Translations under genes and position numbers: made by a program
Origin: Clavelina lepadiformis
Lineage: Eukaryota > Chordata > Ascidiacea > Aplousobranchia > Clavelinidae
Direction of reading: 5' to 3'
Assembly: GCF_947623445.1 (NCBI RefSeq)
Contig: NC_135243.1
Coordinates: 19,042,479 to 19,106,478 of the forward strand
DNA length: 64,000 bases
Shown here: positions 45,250 to 57,833 of the stretch, piece by piece
Position numbering within the stretch: position 1 is the first letter of the stretch
Layout: each line of letters begins with the position of its first letter
Notes under the pieces: generated by a model
Database searches by the model: none
What the model was told of the DNA's origin: nothing
The model's input: only the letters and a program-made list of their open reading frames with translations

Positions 45250-47171
45250 TGACGTCATCAGTTTGGGCTCACACGAGTTTTAAGTTCAAAAGCTTTGGTT
45301 TGCACGAGCCCGAGCTTTTTTAATTTTTCCACAAACCTGCTTTAACTTGAAAATATGTTAATTTTTTTCGGCATGTTTTCGTTTCATGATCGAAATAGGC
45401 CTACTTTAATTAGGTTACCGTTTTGACTTTTTTCCTATAACCGTTCGCAAACAGTCATTATCATCCGATCAGTAACAAATTATCCATGAAATGCAACAAC
45501 CCAAAAAATTACTTTTCGTAAGAACAGATGATGTAATTTACGGAAAATCTACAAAAAAGCATCGACCAATATGAAGATAATACAATTCACTAAACCAGAT
45601 AACAATCAATACGGAATTTTGCTACCTTGAAAATAACCAAACAAAATTTGTTTCATTTGATTTCTTAAAGGACTTTTTGACACTGACTATATCGTTTTGG
45701 TTAGGTTATTTCGGTTTTAGCAAAAGTCGTTTTATTATTTTTGTGCTTGGTATGGATTCCCGACATGGTATTTCGTTACTAGTTAAGTTAATTATAAGTT
45801 AGGTAACATAAGCTACACTATTTCGTCTGAATACAATCCGGCCTATTATATTTTCTAGTGTGTTACACTGTTAAAAAATTCTTGTAAAATTTACCTCTTA
45901 AGTCTAGGCAGGAGTTTTTACGAAAATTACCCCCCGTATGTAGGTATACCTGTAAAATGTACGTAGCATGGTTTGTAAATTGTAATATTTACTTATTAAA
46001 CATGAAAATTTTGTTGCTTTAATGCAGAAAAATTTACATGGTTACGTGGTATTTGTGATATGAATTTAAGTGCGTAACTAAAACGCCAGCATACAACACT
46101 TGCCCTTACAATTGAAGACAGGTCTTCAAACACACTTATATAATTTGAATTACACCAAACTTTTTAACATGAAATACTTGCCCATTAAATGATAAACCTG
46201 GGAAACACATCATGAAGTAGATCACATGTAAAAATTTTGTTGCATTTTCATGGTAAATATAACACACGTTTTTAACAGTCTAAGCTAAATTTAATTGGTT
46301 TCACTTAAATTTTGTTTTTAGTTATTTCAATTTTTGTTGATTTTGTTTGGGTATTTTCTGCGTAGGGTATTAACATTCATTTGCCTTGAAACAATATAGT
46401 ATATGAGCAGATAAAATCATCGATTTGCAAAAAAAGTTGTTTTTTGCCGTTCAACTAAACGAACTGTTACAAAACTATTTCGAGTACTGCGGTAGCCTAT
46501 ACAAAAGTTTTTAAAAGGAACTCATAAAATTCTTTCATTCTTTCAGAGAAGTAAAGAAAGCCTAATTGAGACTCAATTGCGCTGTGTCGTTTGTTTCGAA
46601 AACTTCCAAACCACTTTAAACACACTTTACGACATTTAAAGATGTCAGAAGTATTTGCAGCAAATAGTGAGTTAGAATATAGTATAATAGAAAAATTACT
46701 GTGCAGAATAAATGCGTTGTTACAGAAATGTTACAGCTTTTTACGTAGGCTATAAACCTAATATTACAGTTTGTATGATCAGGTAGACTACTTTATTGGA
46801 TGTAAACGCCAAGTGTAAAAATAACTTAAAGAAAAAAATAATATCGACTGTTATTGGAACTAATAAGACTTCATGGATTGACAAAAGGCTAGATATCATG
46901 TTTATAAAAAACAAGTTAACAAATTTTTGCAAGAAGTTCAAATTATACCAAAAATGAAAACTATTTTGGAGACTTTGCTGTAGGCCTAAGCTGTATTGTT
47001 GTTCGACAATATTCACAATGTTGTTCGCATATAACCTTGTAGTTTCAAAAAAAAGATTATTTTCAAAACAGCACTATTGCTGCAGTTTCAGTTTTTTGGC
47101 AATCGCCACTTAACACCAATAAAGCATTCAAAAGTTGAATTTGAGTAGGCCTACAAAGGACTAAAGTTGCA
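45250..47171. other. Intergenic; possible MITE at 45868–46279
   Basis: No gene. Upstream of the SEA/EGF gene, so its promoter should lie near the right end. A minus-strand frame at 46750–47016 has no recognisable content. Confidence 0.4.
45868..46279. repeat. Possible MITE with ctgttaaaaa ends
   Basis: The left end ctgttaaaaaattcttgtaa and right end gtttttaacag form an 11-bp inverted repeat, and the interior is rich in gtaaaat/attttac. No clear target duplication. Confidence 0.35.
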
Positions 47172-50100
47172 ATGCTGTTTTTTCTGTATTATATTCTCTA
47201 CTTGCTGTTGATCGTTGGAGGCGGTAAGTAAATAATTTAGTCTGTAGCCCACATAAAATGTCGATTAAAACACGAGTCATGCACCAAACAAAAGTTTTAC
47301 GTGGCTGTTTTTGTAGCAGCAAAGAGCTTCGTGTCAGAAGCATTCTACCAACACTTAGGCCTACAGTATTTTACATAGGCCTATTTTCTATTAATGAACG
47401 GACCAGTCGTAACTGTTTTATTTGATGTAATGTAGGTAATTTTGGTCAGATCGTTATTGCATCTACTAGTATTCTCAGTATTACGATGTTGGAGGTGAAA
47501 AACGCTCGGGTCGATTCGATTAATTCTTCAGTCGATGGCAGTGGAGGTTTGTAAAGAAATTCTTGTCACTGCAATTTTGTTCAGCGAGCTTTTGTAAAAA
47601 AAGATTAATTTAAACATGTACAGTATTTCCTTATGTACTGTAACCATATGTATACTAATTATATAAAGATGTACAATTTACTGCATCGCCCTATTTGCAA
47701 ACGTTCAACTTCACTGAAATTGATGGTTCTGGGAACACTCCACAAACTCTCAAACTGACAAAAATTGGTAAGTATAGGTATACCTCGTATGTATAATTAG
47801 TTATGTATGGGCAGTGTATAATTGATTAGTATACTGTAATTTACTAATCATTAATTCGTACTCGTAAAACAGAATAGCTTATACTCAATTGGATATTTTG
47901 TGGCAGAAACGTTTATTTCGTTTAAAAGCTATATAGCCTAGTTTAGTTAGACACACGAGCGTTTATATAAGACATGATATATTCTTACGTATAAAGCGGT
48001 CCCGATTGCAACAAATTCAACCTTTCAAGAGGTTACAACAGATCTTAACTTCATTAGTGTTACTGAACAAGATTAACGCAGGAACCTACCTTTAAGAGAA
48101 GCTACCATAAGTCATTTTGCACCTGCTACAGAACCATTTTCATCGCGCGATTCAGGAGCGGTTGTTAAGCGTTTGCAAACAGCTTTATTGCAAATAAGAG
48201 AAAGAATCAAGACGTTCCTCTCGTCACTAGCACAGGTAGACCAGAACGATCTAAACGAGAAGAAGATGAGAGTGAGATTTGTCACCAAACATTTTTAATT
48301 CTGCGTATATGCAACAATCTTATATCCAATTACAATGAAACCATTTCAGTTGCTTCAGCTACCACATCAGCATCAACTTCACACCGGAATGCATTGACGA
48401 AACGTGGCAGTCTCAAACTAAAAACATTAACAATTACAAAACATGGCGTTACAGGCATCACATCGATATACTCTAACGACGACGACGCTGAAGTGGAAGT
48501 GGTGACTGCACTTGGAAGTTTCGAAAAAAATTTGTCACAGTTCACTAACTCTGTAACAATGGCGCCTGTTCTAGCAACGAATATCGATACAACTCAACAG
48601 AAATCCTGTTCAACTTTATCGGCATCAAATGATGACGTTCACTCGACAGCAATCGATAAAAGGTTGCAAAGGCAATTATGTAGTTTGGTAAAGCAAAGGA
48701 TTCGTCAGCCATTTGCAAACATCGCAGGGCATTTTAAACATTTTCTTGCTCAAAACGTCAACGTTCGTTTCAAGCTGCTTGGCCTAAAAACGAACTACGA
48801 CAAACTGTGGAGTTATTCATACTGCCAACTTGCAAATTCCATTCTGGAAGTATTGACGCCAGTTCTCGCGAATGTTGTTGGAGTCTTGCGTTATGTGCAA
48901 CCACCGCGTTTTGAAAAAGGAAGCATCGTGGTAGAGTTAAAATTACTGGTGAATTTCGCTATTGGTGATGTTAACAAAACAAAGGCAATATTAACCTCCT
49001 TTACGGAACAAATTCTGCCCATTCTGCATTTGAAAGGATTGGAAGTTCAAACGGAAACTCTTGAAGTTAACTCACAAGAGATAAGTAGGTGTATACAAAC
49101 AACTTGATTTGACGTCATAACAAACTTACAATTGAAGTCGATTGCTTTATGAAGGTTTCCAGCAGCTTTGCAGCCAAAAAAATTGTTTTCCTGGATCACG
49201 ATGCCTGATTCAATTTTTGCCTCAGGAAAGATATGCCATTTGCAGAGCAGCATGCACCGTGGATTTTTGTTTGAATGATGGTATTTGCAAGGAAGACAAC
49301 CAAAACAAACCAAGATGCTGGTAAGCAAGGCATTTACCTAAACCAAGGTGAAAACAACAGAAACATGGCGTGGGGTTATTAATAATGTTGTTCTTGTTCT
49401 AAGTAATATAATTTCCTTATTTTGTTATAGAAGTGTTTGGATTGGCGTTTGGTTTTGTGACACGTATACAAAATTGTTAATGTTTTGTGACGCAAAAACG
49501 CTACTGCACATTTTTTCTATTTTTTTCTTTTCCCATTTGTTTTACATATTTGCTATTTACGTATTTACTACGTAGGCGGCTTTATTTTAGGTGTCGCTCT
49601 GGTGCTACCTGGTGGTTTAGAGGAGAGAGGTGCGACATTTTCGAAAGTTTGGCTATTGCAGTGGTCACCGCTGGTAAGCCGTTTATAAGGTTTTGCCCAA
49701 AGTGAACGTTTAGTTGTGTATTTTAACCAGCATGTTCTTGAGTACAACATTTTTGAAAAGGGTCTCTTTCTCAATTAGAGTTTTAAATGAGATTAGAAAC
49801 GTCTATAGGCGTTTAGCCCATAGCCCAGTGTTCTCTAACACAATAAAAATAGGTAAATAGACATGTATTTCTATAACAATTGATAACCAGTTATATCTAT
49901 TGTTCTACCTTTCAAGAACTAAGCAATAAATCTTTGAACTCACATTCTATTTTATAATCCATTTCCCCTATATCAACCAGGTGTAGTAGCAACTGGGCTT
50001 ATCATTTTATTCCTGGCACTATTGTTGTGCTTGTCCAGAAGAACTATAGCTGTGGAAGCTCCGAAGTCCGTACCGTGGGTGAGAAAACGACCTGATTTGA

Positions 50101-50628
50101 AAGCAAGGTTAGCTCATAAAAACCTTTCTATTGATAAAACTATACGGAAAAGGTCTCCTGTGGTTGATGTTTTATGTACAGAATTATTGCTTATTGTAGA
50201 AACAATGCTTGTTATGGACTTGGGGAGACTGTCACCAAGAAAGCAGCTCACGACGCCATTACTGAAACAGCGAATAATAACACAACTAGTCGACCTCTAA
50301 CTCAAAGAACATCGATGATAACGCAATGGGATTCCTCTGAGGTGTGTCTTTAAGAAATTTCTTGGCTCCATCATTGCGTTGGCCTACATATATGATATAC
50401 ATGGTGGAAGAGTTGAGCGTTTTACAAGTTCAGTACCTTCTTTAACAAACAACCGACTTTTCGTTAAAGATCGAAGATGACGTTACCAGCTATAACATGC
50501 TACGTCCGACCCTTCCTTCTGTGCATCAAATGGTGCAAGCAACAAGCTTTCACAGCATGCATTCCCGTGAGAGGGCGGTGCTAAGCAACCTGCATGGAAA
50601 AATGAATACAGAAGGCAATAACGCCTAG
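47172..50628 (+). CDS. Single-pass membrane protein with SEA domain and EGF repeats
   Basis: Nine exons give a fully in-phase model: 47172–47223, 47436–47546, 47669–47767, 48350–49088, 49174–49320, 49591–49673, 49981–50107, 50200–50341, 50470–50628 (TAG); 1,659 nt, 552 residues. Residues 1–18 are a hydrophobic signal peptide (MLFFLYYILYLLLIVGGG). Exon 4 is long and Ser/Thr-rich, ending in a SEA-like segment (FEKGSIVVELKLLVNF ... LTSFTEQILPIL). Exons 5–6 encode Cys-rich EGF-like units (NCFPGSRC; DFCLNDGICKE ... PRCWCRSG ... GERCD). Exon 7 holds the transmembrane helix (VVATGLIILFLALLLCL) followed by SRR. The cytoplasmic tail of roughly 110 residues includes Tyr-containing SYNML. Likely a mucin-like or matrix-binding surface protein; I cannot name an orthologue. 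The exon 4/5 splice pair is the least certain, and an additional exon-like stretch at 47997–48271 does not fit. Confidence 0.75.
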
Positions 50629-52494
50629 TTACTCCTATTTTAGTGATATTCTCTCTATTTTAAGAAATGTTACATAGAGTCTGGCCAATTGACAGAAAAT
50701 AACGTATTGGTGGTTTTGATTGGCGATAGCTGAGTCACTGGCAGGCCTACACGATAGGATACCGCAAGTTCTAACAAAACTGATGAATTCTGAAGAAGTA
50801 CAGTACAATTTGTTTCATTTTCATACTTGTCTTTCAAATAATAATAAGCAATAACATAAATATCAGTCATTATTAGACAACAGTGATGCTCGTTTACACA
50901 TGCACCCACACCACATTATATCTATTTGGTTAGAGTTTTTAGTCTAAAACAACATATTTCTGCAATCACTTTTGCAGCAATTGACAGCCTGTTCAAAGTT
51001 ACATAACTTCACAGCACGTGCACTCAATACGTGACTAGCAGCGACATTTTATGGCTCAGAATATTAATTTGGCATGGCCAAGCCGAGTCACATGCCTCAG
51101 TATGTTGTTGTGTCACTCGAATCGACATTAATAAACGATATGATATTAATTATCGGCGGAAAACCTGGCCCAACTGCAGCCAGAAGTAGCTTACATGATC
51201 GATAGTCGCTTTTTCTTGGTATGATGTGACGTTTCAAGATTTGTGATTTCGTAATAGCCAACTAACCGAACCTTAACAAGTTGAAATGTTTACTGACGAT
51301 TAGCTGGTGTGTTTTAGGCTATAGCAGACTATGTCCATGATCGTATAGGTTACTTGTATGCAATATCAAAATACTTTCTTGAAAAACTATTGAACAGAAA
51401 TTACAATCACACCGTCGAGCATTGAAATTTTATAAAATTAACTATTGCAACAATTTCGACGAATCATGTGTAATTGTGTCTAACAACTTTCATTGAACAA
51501 TCTCATACAACGTGGATAAGAGTTACAACTTCTATACGCATGAATTTCCAGTTTGTTTAACTTTTTTGTTTTAAATCAGCAATGCTAAAAGTTAAATGAT
51601 GGTATGGCTTTGAACAGTGATAAAAGATTAGATAAATCAATCATTTTATTTTTCGCCAAAAGAGCGGTAGGGAAGAAAAATCAAGCGATTTGCTACCAGC
51701 ACGCGCTGGTGAACGGGAAAAAGTAACAAAGCCGAAAAGGGTTAAAATGTGCTAAAAATTAATTAAGGTAATAAGTGCTGGTAACAACTAGCACGGCCAG
51801 TAAACCCGTAATTACTCACAAAAAGAAAGTTAAAAAAGCGGACGAGCAGGTGGTGTGTTCTAGCAGCATATAATTGAAACTAGCTTCAATGCTGTACATC
51901 AGTGGATGGAAAAGAAAACCTGCCGTAAAAGAAACCCCATCCCGGGCAGGAACCCGGCTTCTGGTGGCCATAACGCTGTAATGTAGGACGTTGTTGATGA
52001 ACCGGAGTTTGTACAGCAAAAATGCACACCAATGATATAAATAATCTTAGGAAGATGTGATGACAGACAAAGTGTAATAAGGGTAAAGTGTAATATGCTG
52101 TTATTATACATTAGCACAAAACACCGCCGAATTTGCAATGTTATGCATATTATTTATGAACAAAAAATAAAACATAAATAGCTCGGTGGCCAGCTTTTTA
52201 ACCCAGTCATGAAATGTAAACGTGCTGCAAACATCGTTGCAAAACGCCGGTCTTGCGTAACTCATTTTAAGGCACGTTTTGGCTTTTGTGTAACTTGCAA
52301 GTCATAATTAAGGCCGAAAGTGAGTGTCTGCTTCAAACTTTATTAAGGTTATTGCCGGTCAAAGCATTTAAGTACAAGCCACCTATTATGTCATTTGTTT
52401 TTGGAAAATCAAACCATCACGTATTACGAACCGACGTGGCATCATCCATAACGGAAATTTTTTTTAAATACTTTTTTGTCTGGGGCGATATGGC
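50629..52494. other. Intergenic between the SEA/EGF and SOUL genes
   Basis: No gene recognised. The short GC-richer stretch at 51890–51975 gives overlapping frames on the minus strand with no known motif, and it does not fold into a tRNA pattern that I can support. Confidence 0.45.
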
Positions 52495-52502
52495 TATAAA
52501 TA
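52495..52502 (+). promoter_or_regulatory. TATA box of the SOUL gene
   Basis: TATAAATA preceded by GGC and followed by CCGC, 79 nt upstream of the start codon at 52581; a transcription start about 30 nt downstream would leave a short 5' leader. The next in-frame ATG is the one used. Confidence 0.6.
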
Positions 52503-52580
52503 CCGCTACATCGATTGTGAAAATCATTCGGAACTGACGAAGTCGGATAGTTTGTCTTTAATATATCCACCTCAATAAAG

Positions 52581-53690
52581 ATGAAATTGCTCCTGCTTTG
52601 TCTCTCTGTCCTGGCGGTGTGCGCTGATAAAGAAATCCAGCGTCATTACGAGCATCCTTCATGGCAACTGTTTGGTGATCAGCCTAAGGTAATAAACAAA
52701 CTTTAACTATGAATGTGTGCAATTGCTTGCAGCCAAACTTAAGCAACGAAATTATATTACTCCGACTTGTTACACAACAAAGATATCATATACCGTGGTC
52801 GACTGCTGGCAGTTTTACCATTTGTTGCTTACAGGACAGGTCATTCGAAGTGCGATACTACAATGCTACAAAATGGGTTAGCACTAAGGTCAGTGCGTTG
52901 ACCGAACACGAAGCAGAAGAAGAAGGTTTCAGAAGACTCTTCCGCTACATATCCGGAGAAAACGACAAACGTATTCAAACATTTTTGGATAAACTTCTAT
53001 CCATACCTCCTAATCGTTTCAAGATCTGTTGATCAAGTTTTTTTTTTAAAACAACTAAATTAAACTTATTTTTCTTTAATCACTGCAGGGACAACAATGC
53101 AGATGACTATTCCTGTTCCGTTGCAAATGTTTGCTGGTCGTTGTGTCTTCTGCAAACGTGACTTCATCGTTTCGTTCTACATTCCTTCAGAGTATCAAGA
53201 GAACCCACCAATCCCCAATGACAAGTCCGTTTATATTGACGAGCGGCATGGAATTGTTTTGTATGTCAGGTTGGTTTGAAGTTTCAGTCAAATTGCTAAT
53301 TGTTGCCCTTAATGAAATCTCTTTTTATGTAGGCCTAAAATTGTGACTGAGTAAAAGCAACTGAAGTAACTATACGTAAATGTTAGTGCAACTAAATTAA
53401 CTTAAATTTGAAAAATGCTTTGAATAAGCAAAAGAAACAGAACTTTTTGCACGCACAGGAAATTTGGAGGATACGCTCGAACAGACCAGTTTTACTACGA
53501 AGCCTACAGGCTTTCTAAAGACCTCGCACGTAACAAAGTGACCAAATTTAACCGACAAACGATGGTGTTCACTCAGTACAATTCTCCATTCAAATTATTT
53601 CACCGTCGCAATGAGGTTTGGTTTTTGGAATCGTCGTCTCCCTCATCTGATGATATTGACCGATGCTTTGGTTGCTGTGACAATGTGTAA
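52581..53690 (+). CDS. Secreted SOUL haem-binding protein (HEBP family)
   Basis: Four exons in phase: 52581–52688, 52835–53027, 53089–53269, 53459–53690 (TAA); 714 nt, 237 residues. Residues 1–17 form a clear signal peptide (MKLLLLCLSVLAVCA). The SOUL domain follows in family order: FEVRYYNATKWVST, EEEGFRRLFRYISGEN, MQMTIPVPLQM, FIVSFYIPSEYQENPPIP, YVRKFGGYA, and VFTQYNSPFKLFHRRNEVWF. Family members bind haem or related hydrophobic ligands, usually in the cytosol; a signal peptide implies secretion, as in some invertebrate and plant members. The extra Cys in CVFCK and the CFGCC tail could form disulfides, fitting an extracellular form. The exon 2 donor (t|gttgat) is weak; without splicing there an in-frame TGA follows at once. 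Confidence 0.9.
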
Positions 53691-53769
53691 TCGTTTTTCC
53701 ACGTACTGTGTGATGTTTTGGCGAAAAGTTTTTCATGCACCTTTTCTTGATACACGGATTTACGATAGC

Positions 53770-53803
53770 AATAAATGTAGCTGGAAGTTTTTCTTGAAAT
53801 AAA
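53770..53803 (+). terminator. Two AATAAA poly(A) signals of the SOUL gene
   Basis: AATAAA at 53770–53775 and 53798–53803, 80 and 108 nt past the stop codon. Confidence 0.6.
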
Positions 53804-55605
53804 CATTAACTAATTAACTTACTTTCGTTGAATCCAGTTGTATAAACGTAACTTTGTTGGAAATGCTGCCCATTGGCTTATAACCTAGGCAGTTACTTTA
53901 CAATGTGTTGTATGTTTCCAAGCTTTGTTTAGGTTGTCTGAGCTAACGAATAATAACTCAATTAGAAGCCTAAATTTACCAAGGTAAATTTCTTCAAATC
54001 ATCAGCATTTCGCATCAGATACCAAAGAAATGAAAGTAAAAATTTCAAAAACAAATTGATACTTTTTTAAACCTAACTACAACCACACATTATTACGAAA
54101 GTGGCTATGTAGATAACTATGATTTCGAACATTGGATTAAATTATAAAAGACTTCAACTAAGTTCTTTAGTGTATAAAGAAATAATATTTGTTTCAATGT
54201 TCAACCTAAATTTTTGATTAGTATATGGTTAAACAGGGTCTGCAATAAGGTTTCTTGCTATCGAATTTTATCTTAAAATTCAATATACGTAATATGTCAA
54301 CCGAAGTCGCAGCTTACAAGTCGGTGAGTTACGGTAAGCAACAATAAAAACCAACAGCAAACATTTTTGTGCAAGCATTAGATTTTTCTGAAACAGCTTG
54401 ATTTAGGAGTATCTAAAATGAAGTTTAGTGTTTAATAAATCATGTATTTCAGAAACAAGTCTACACTGTATTGTAAAAATATAGAAGAAAACCGAATTAA
54501 CATAATTTCAAATTTGGTATATTACCTAATAATAAAAATTTAAGTTTTATTAAGCAGTCATTAAAACAAATTTTAACTACTGAAGTTTGAAATATTGTTT
54601 ACGTTGTTATTAATTATAGGAATTAGTTTTGTTTCTTTTAAACAACCCAAACATGAACCATAAATCTAAAAATTAGGCTACTTTTTAACAAAGTTGGGCA
54701 ACCTCGTCTCTCTAAAAGTTGGTCTTAAATCTTAATTTTTAATGTACTTCAGTTGTAGAAAGCTATGCCCACGGGTCCAAGGTATAGCTAAAACTGATTT
54801 TGAACATTATTTCATATGGGCAACAATGATTTAGAGAATGTCGGAAAGTGAGGAATAAAAGAATATTTTATTTTACGATTGTTGCACTGATTACTGATTA
54901 TCGCGGTAATTTGTGTTGTTGGTTACAGTTGGTATAAATTGACGGTAGTGGAAAGTGTGGCACCTGCACGCAAAAGATTCATCAACGTACACGCAGAATG
55001 CTTTTTTTTTCAGGCTGATTTATGATAAATAAACAAACAAAAAACTGGTTGTTTGAACAACAATTTATAATATTAAATAAACAAACAATTTAGGCTTCAG
55101 TACACACCATCAAATCCAAATAATAAGTAATCATAACCATTTATGATGTTTTCTAATCGACTTACTCTTTTATTCATTCATTTTTGTTATCACAGACACA
55201 GTGCAATTATCCCCTATTGCCTTCTTGGTTCTGTTTGCATGATATCTTATCTTCAAAAACTTGCTTGATTTATGTTTTTTTTTAAATGTCATTGAATTTG
55301 AATCAAATGAATTTCTGAGCAACATACAATGAATGGCTACTATGCACTGTCAGGCCTGTGCTACACAACAATTTAAATTTTGAATTTGCATGTCGAACAT
55401 TTTGCAAAACTTATAAAAAAACATTTTCAGCGCACCTTATTTAGAGAAAGTTAATAAAGAAAGCTGTGCCCATATTTTAAGATGTAGATGACTTTTAAGT
55501 GTCAGATAAATAAGTTTGCAATCTAAAGCAAATTTACCCTATCTAGACTTGCCTATGTTACTGTTTTATTCTTTACACACAGAAGCGAATAAAAGTTAAA
55601 TCAAC
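53804..55605. other. Intergenic between the SOUL gene and CBY1
   Basis: AT-rich, with no coding frame or repeat recognised. A strong splice-acceptor-like sequence (ttttattctttacacacag) ends at about 55582, 24 nt before the CBY1 start codon. Confidence 0.45.
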
Positions 55606-56435
55606 ATGCTCAGTTTGTTTGGTCAAAAGAGTTTTAGTCCCAAAAAAGCAACTCCACGAAAAGCTTCTTCACTATCTAACCTAGCCAGTTTGGATATTTC
55701 CGAAAGAGCTCAGGAGTTTGGGCTAGATTATGGAAGCGCATCTTTAAAGCTGAATGGAGCAGAATTTAAATTTGAAGATGGTGCTTGGCAGTCAGGTCAT
55801 TCATTTTAGACTTTCTGGTACTTTGTTCATCCTTTTTTGTACAACATGTAGTTTTTGTAAAAGGTTAAATATGTCACAACCTGAGCTAAGTTTGTGGTTG
55901 CCTTCCTACATGGTGGTGATAACTTACAGTGTTAAGAAGCTTTTTATTAAAATCATTTCTGTTCTAGAGTCAGGGGTTGGAGGAGTTCCACACAAAGAAA
56001 TGATTAAATTAAAAAAGGAAAATACAAGAATCATTGAGGAAAATAACATGCTTAAGCTCAAGATTGACATCTTGTTGGATATGGTATTGTTGATGTTAAC
56101 ATTCCAATAGCTATTTAATGTCTCTGTTGGAAGATATGGCACTATGCCTTTGCATATATGCAACTCGCTTTTGACCTTTCTGTCTATAAACATCATTTCC
56201 ATTCACTGCACACGCAGAAATTTAGTACGAAAAGCACCTTACTGTTTGATAATTAATGCTTGTGCATGTTGCAAAATGTTAGTAGCTCTGCTTTTATAAG
56301 GATCATCAATTTGTTTGTTTATTTTATAAATTATTACTTCATACGTTTGCCTGATAGCTTGCAGAGACAACCGCCGAGGGACAGTTACTGGAGCAAGAGA
56401 GAGATGAAGCCCTAAAGACCAAGAAAAAGAGATGA
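55606..56435 (+). CDS. CBY1: Chibby, coiled-coil regulator of beta-catenin and basal-body protein
   Basis: Three exons in phase: 55606–55795, 55968–56083, 56358–56435 (TGA); 384 nt, 127 residues (human 126). Diagnostic features are SFSPKKATPRKASSLSNLAS near the N-terminus, including the basic Ser/Thr cluster around residues 18–22 that in human is the 14-3-3 binding site, GLDYGSASLKLNG, KFEDGAWQS, then a C-terminal coiled coil with heptad leucines (ENNMLKLKIDILLDMLAETT) and a basic KTKKKR tail matching the nuclear localisation signal. Chibby binds beta-catenin and works at the ciliary transition zone and distal appendages. TOMM22 lies next door, tail to tail. AATAAA at 56833–56838. The 5' leader appears to begin at a splice acceptor ending about 55582. 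Confidence 0.95.
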
Positions 56436-57833
56436 TAATGAATGTGCTGTTTAAAAATGAAGTCTTGAATATTGCTGCTACTGTGCTTGTATTTACATCG
56501 CTGTGTTTTTAGTTTTACTTTTTATCAACTCCTTGCAACAGCATTACTATAAACTACTTTTATACACATTAATAGCAGTCTAGGTTATTTTGTTTGTCAA
56601 GCTGATAGAATGGGAAGGATGTATAATTATTTTATTTCAGATGCACAAAGTCTTAATTTCGCCTGCATATTACAGTAGTAAGTTATTATTTTTATGCAAA
56701 CAAGTTTGAGAAACTCTTCCGAAAAAAAAACTTTACATGAACAACCAGTACCGGTTATAACATGCACCGCTAACCCTGTGATTTTTTTCGATTTTGGGTT
56801 TGTATTTTATTGTTGCAATTTATAAATCTTGTAATAAATCTTACATTGTTGGGATCTCCTATGCAAATGGTTGGGAAACCAAGCTTGGTTATATGAAGTG
56901 CATGGTGGCAATCTTGATAGTTTTAAATGCTTATGTTACCAGCAATTAGTATATTAATTTCTTAGACTTTATTGCTGATGTATCGCATAAATATACCTTA
57001 ATCTTTTATCTTCACTTGTGAATGTGACCCTGAAGAAGACCAGTAGGGTTTACAGTATTTCTTATTTCCATGCTTCACAAAATTCCCGCTACTACAACTT
57101 ATGCAAGTGTAGTGGTATTATAATCTTTGCACTTAATTCTTTTAATTGAGGAAAGTCTTTGCACGATGATTCCTTAACGCCAGCTTGTCTTTTGTGCAAC
57201 ATAGATACACATTTTTTTATATTGCCCGAATTTGATCCTGTTCAACAGGTCCACCACACAGAAGCAAGGGTCATTCATACCTTGCTCAAGGGTATTACGA
57301 CAGCAGCGCAATACATTAAACCCGCTTAGCAAATTTATAAGCCAGGCACACTAACCGTGTAACTGGGTTGGAGGAAATATCCTGTTATATTTCCAAGCAT
57401 AATCGCAACAGCATGCAGGTATAATCCTGAACAACTTTGTGCATTTTACACAATGCTATTAAATTATTTACATAATATTTTGCAGTTCTGGCTCAGTTTT
57501 GAACTTGTCCCATCACAAAAGTGACATCTTTTAAAAGCATCACTTGTTTAAGTTGTGCATAATGTGATATAAATGCTCTGCCTTTTAAATTTGCAACATA
57601 CTTTAAGATGATGCTTTAACATATGCAGATGTGTCACACATTATATTTCTGGTAAAAATCAAAACACAGGCGATACATTTAAATAAAAAATTGTTTTGAT
57701 AAGTGTTCCAGTAATATCTTCAGTTTATTAACCAAAACACATTCTGGTTTTTTAACTCTGCCTTCATGAAGAAGAACATTGTATGTATATCCTTCTGACA
57801 GTTCCATTTGCCTTCATCACATGATTTTGTTGT
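56436..57833. other. Region between convergent CBY1 and TOMM22
   Basis: Holds both 3' untranslated regions: AATAAA at 56833–56838 for CBY1 and TTTATT at 57724–57729 (minus-strand AATAAA, about 105 nt past the TOMM22 stop). No other feature recognised; 57190–57420 is somewhat GC-richer but not coding. Confidence 0.5.

Noticed and set aside
49142..49324. EGF-containing frame read as a separate small gene
   Set aside because: It is an internal exon (49174–49320) of the SEA/EGF gene with matching splice phases on both sides.
51890..51975. GC-richer block with ggttc, considered as a tRNA gene
   Set aside because: No consistent acceptor, D, anticodon and T stems can be drawn.
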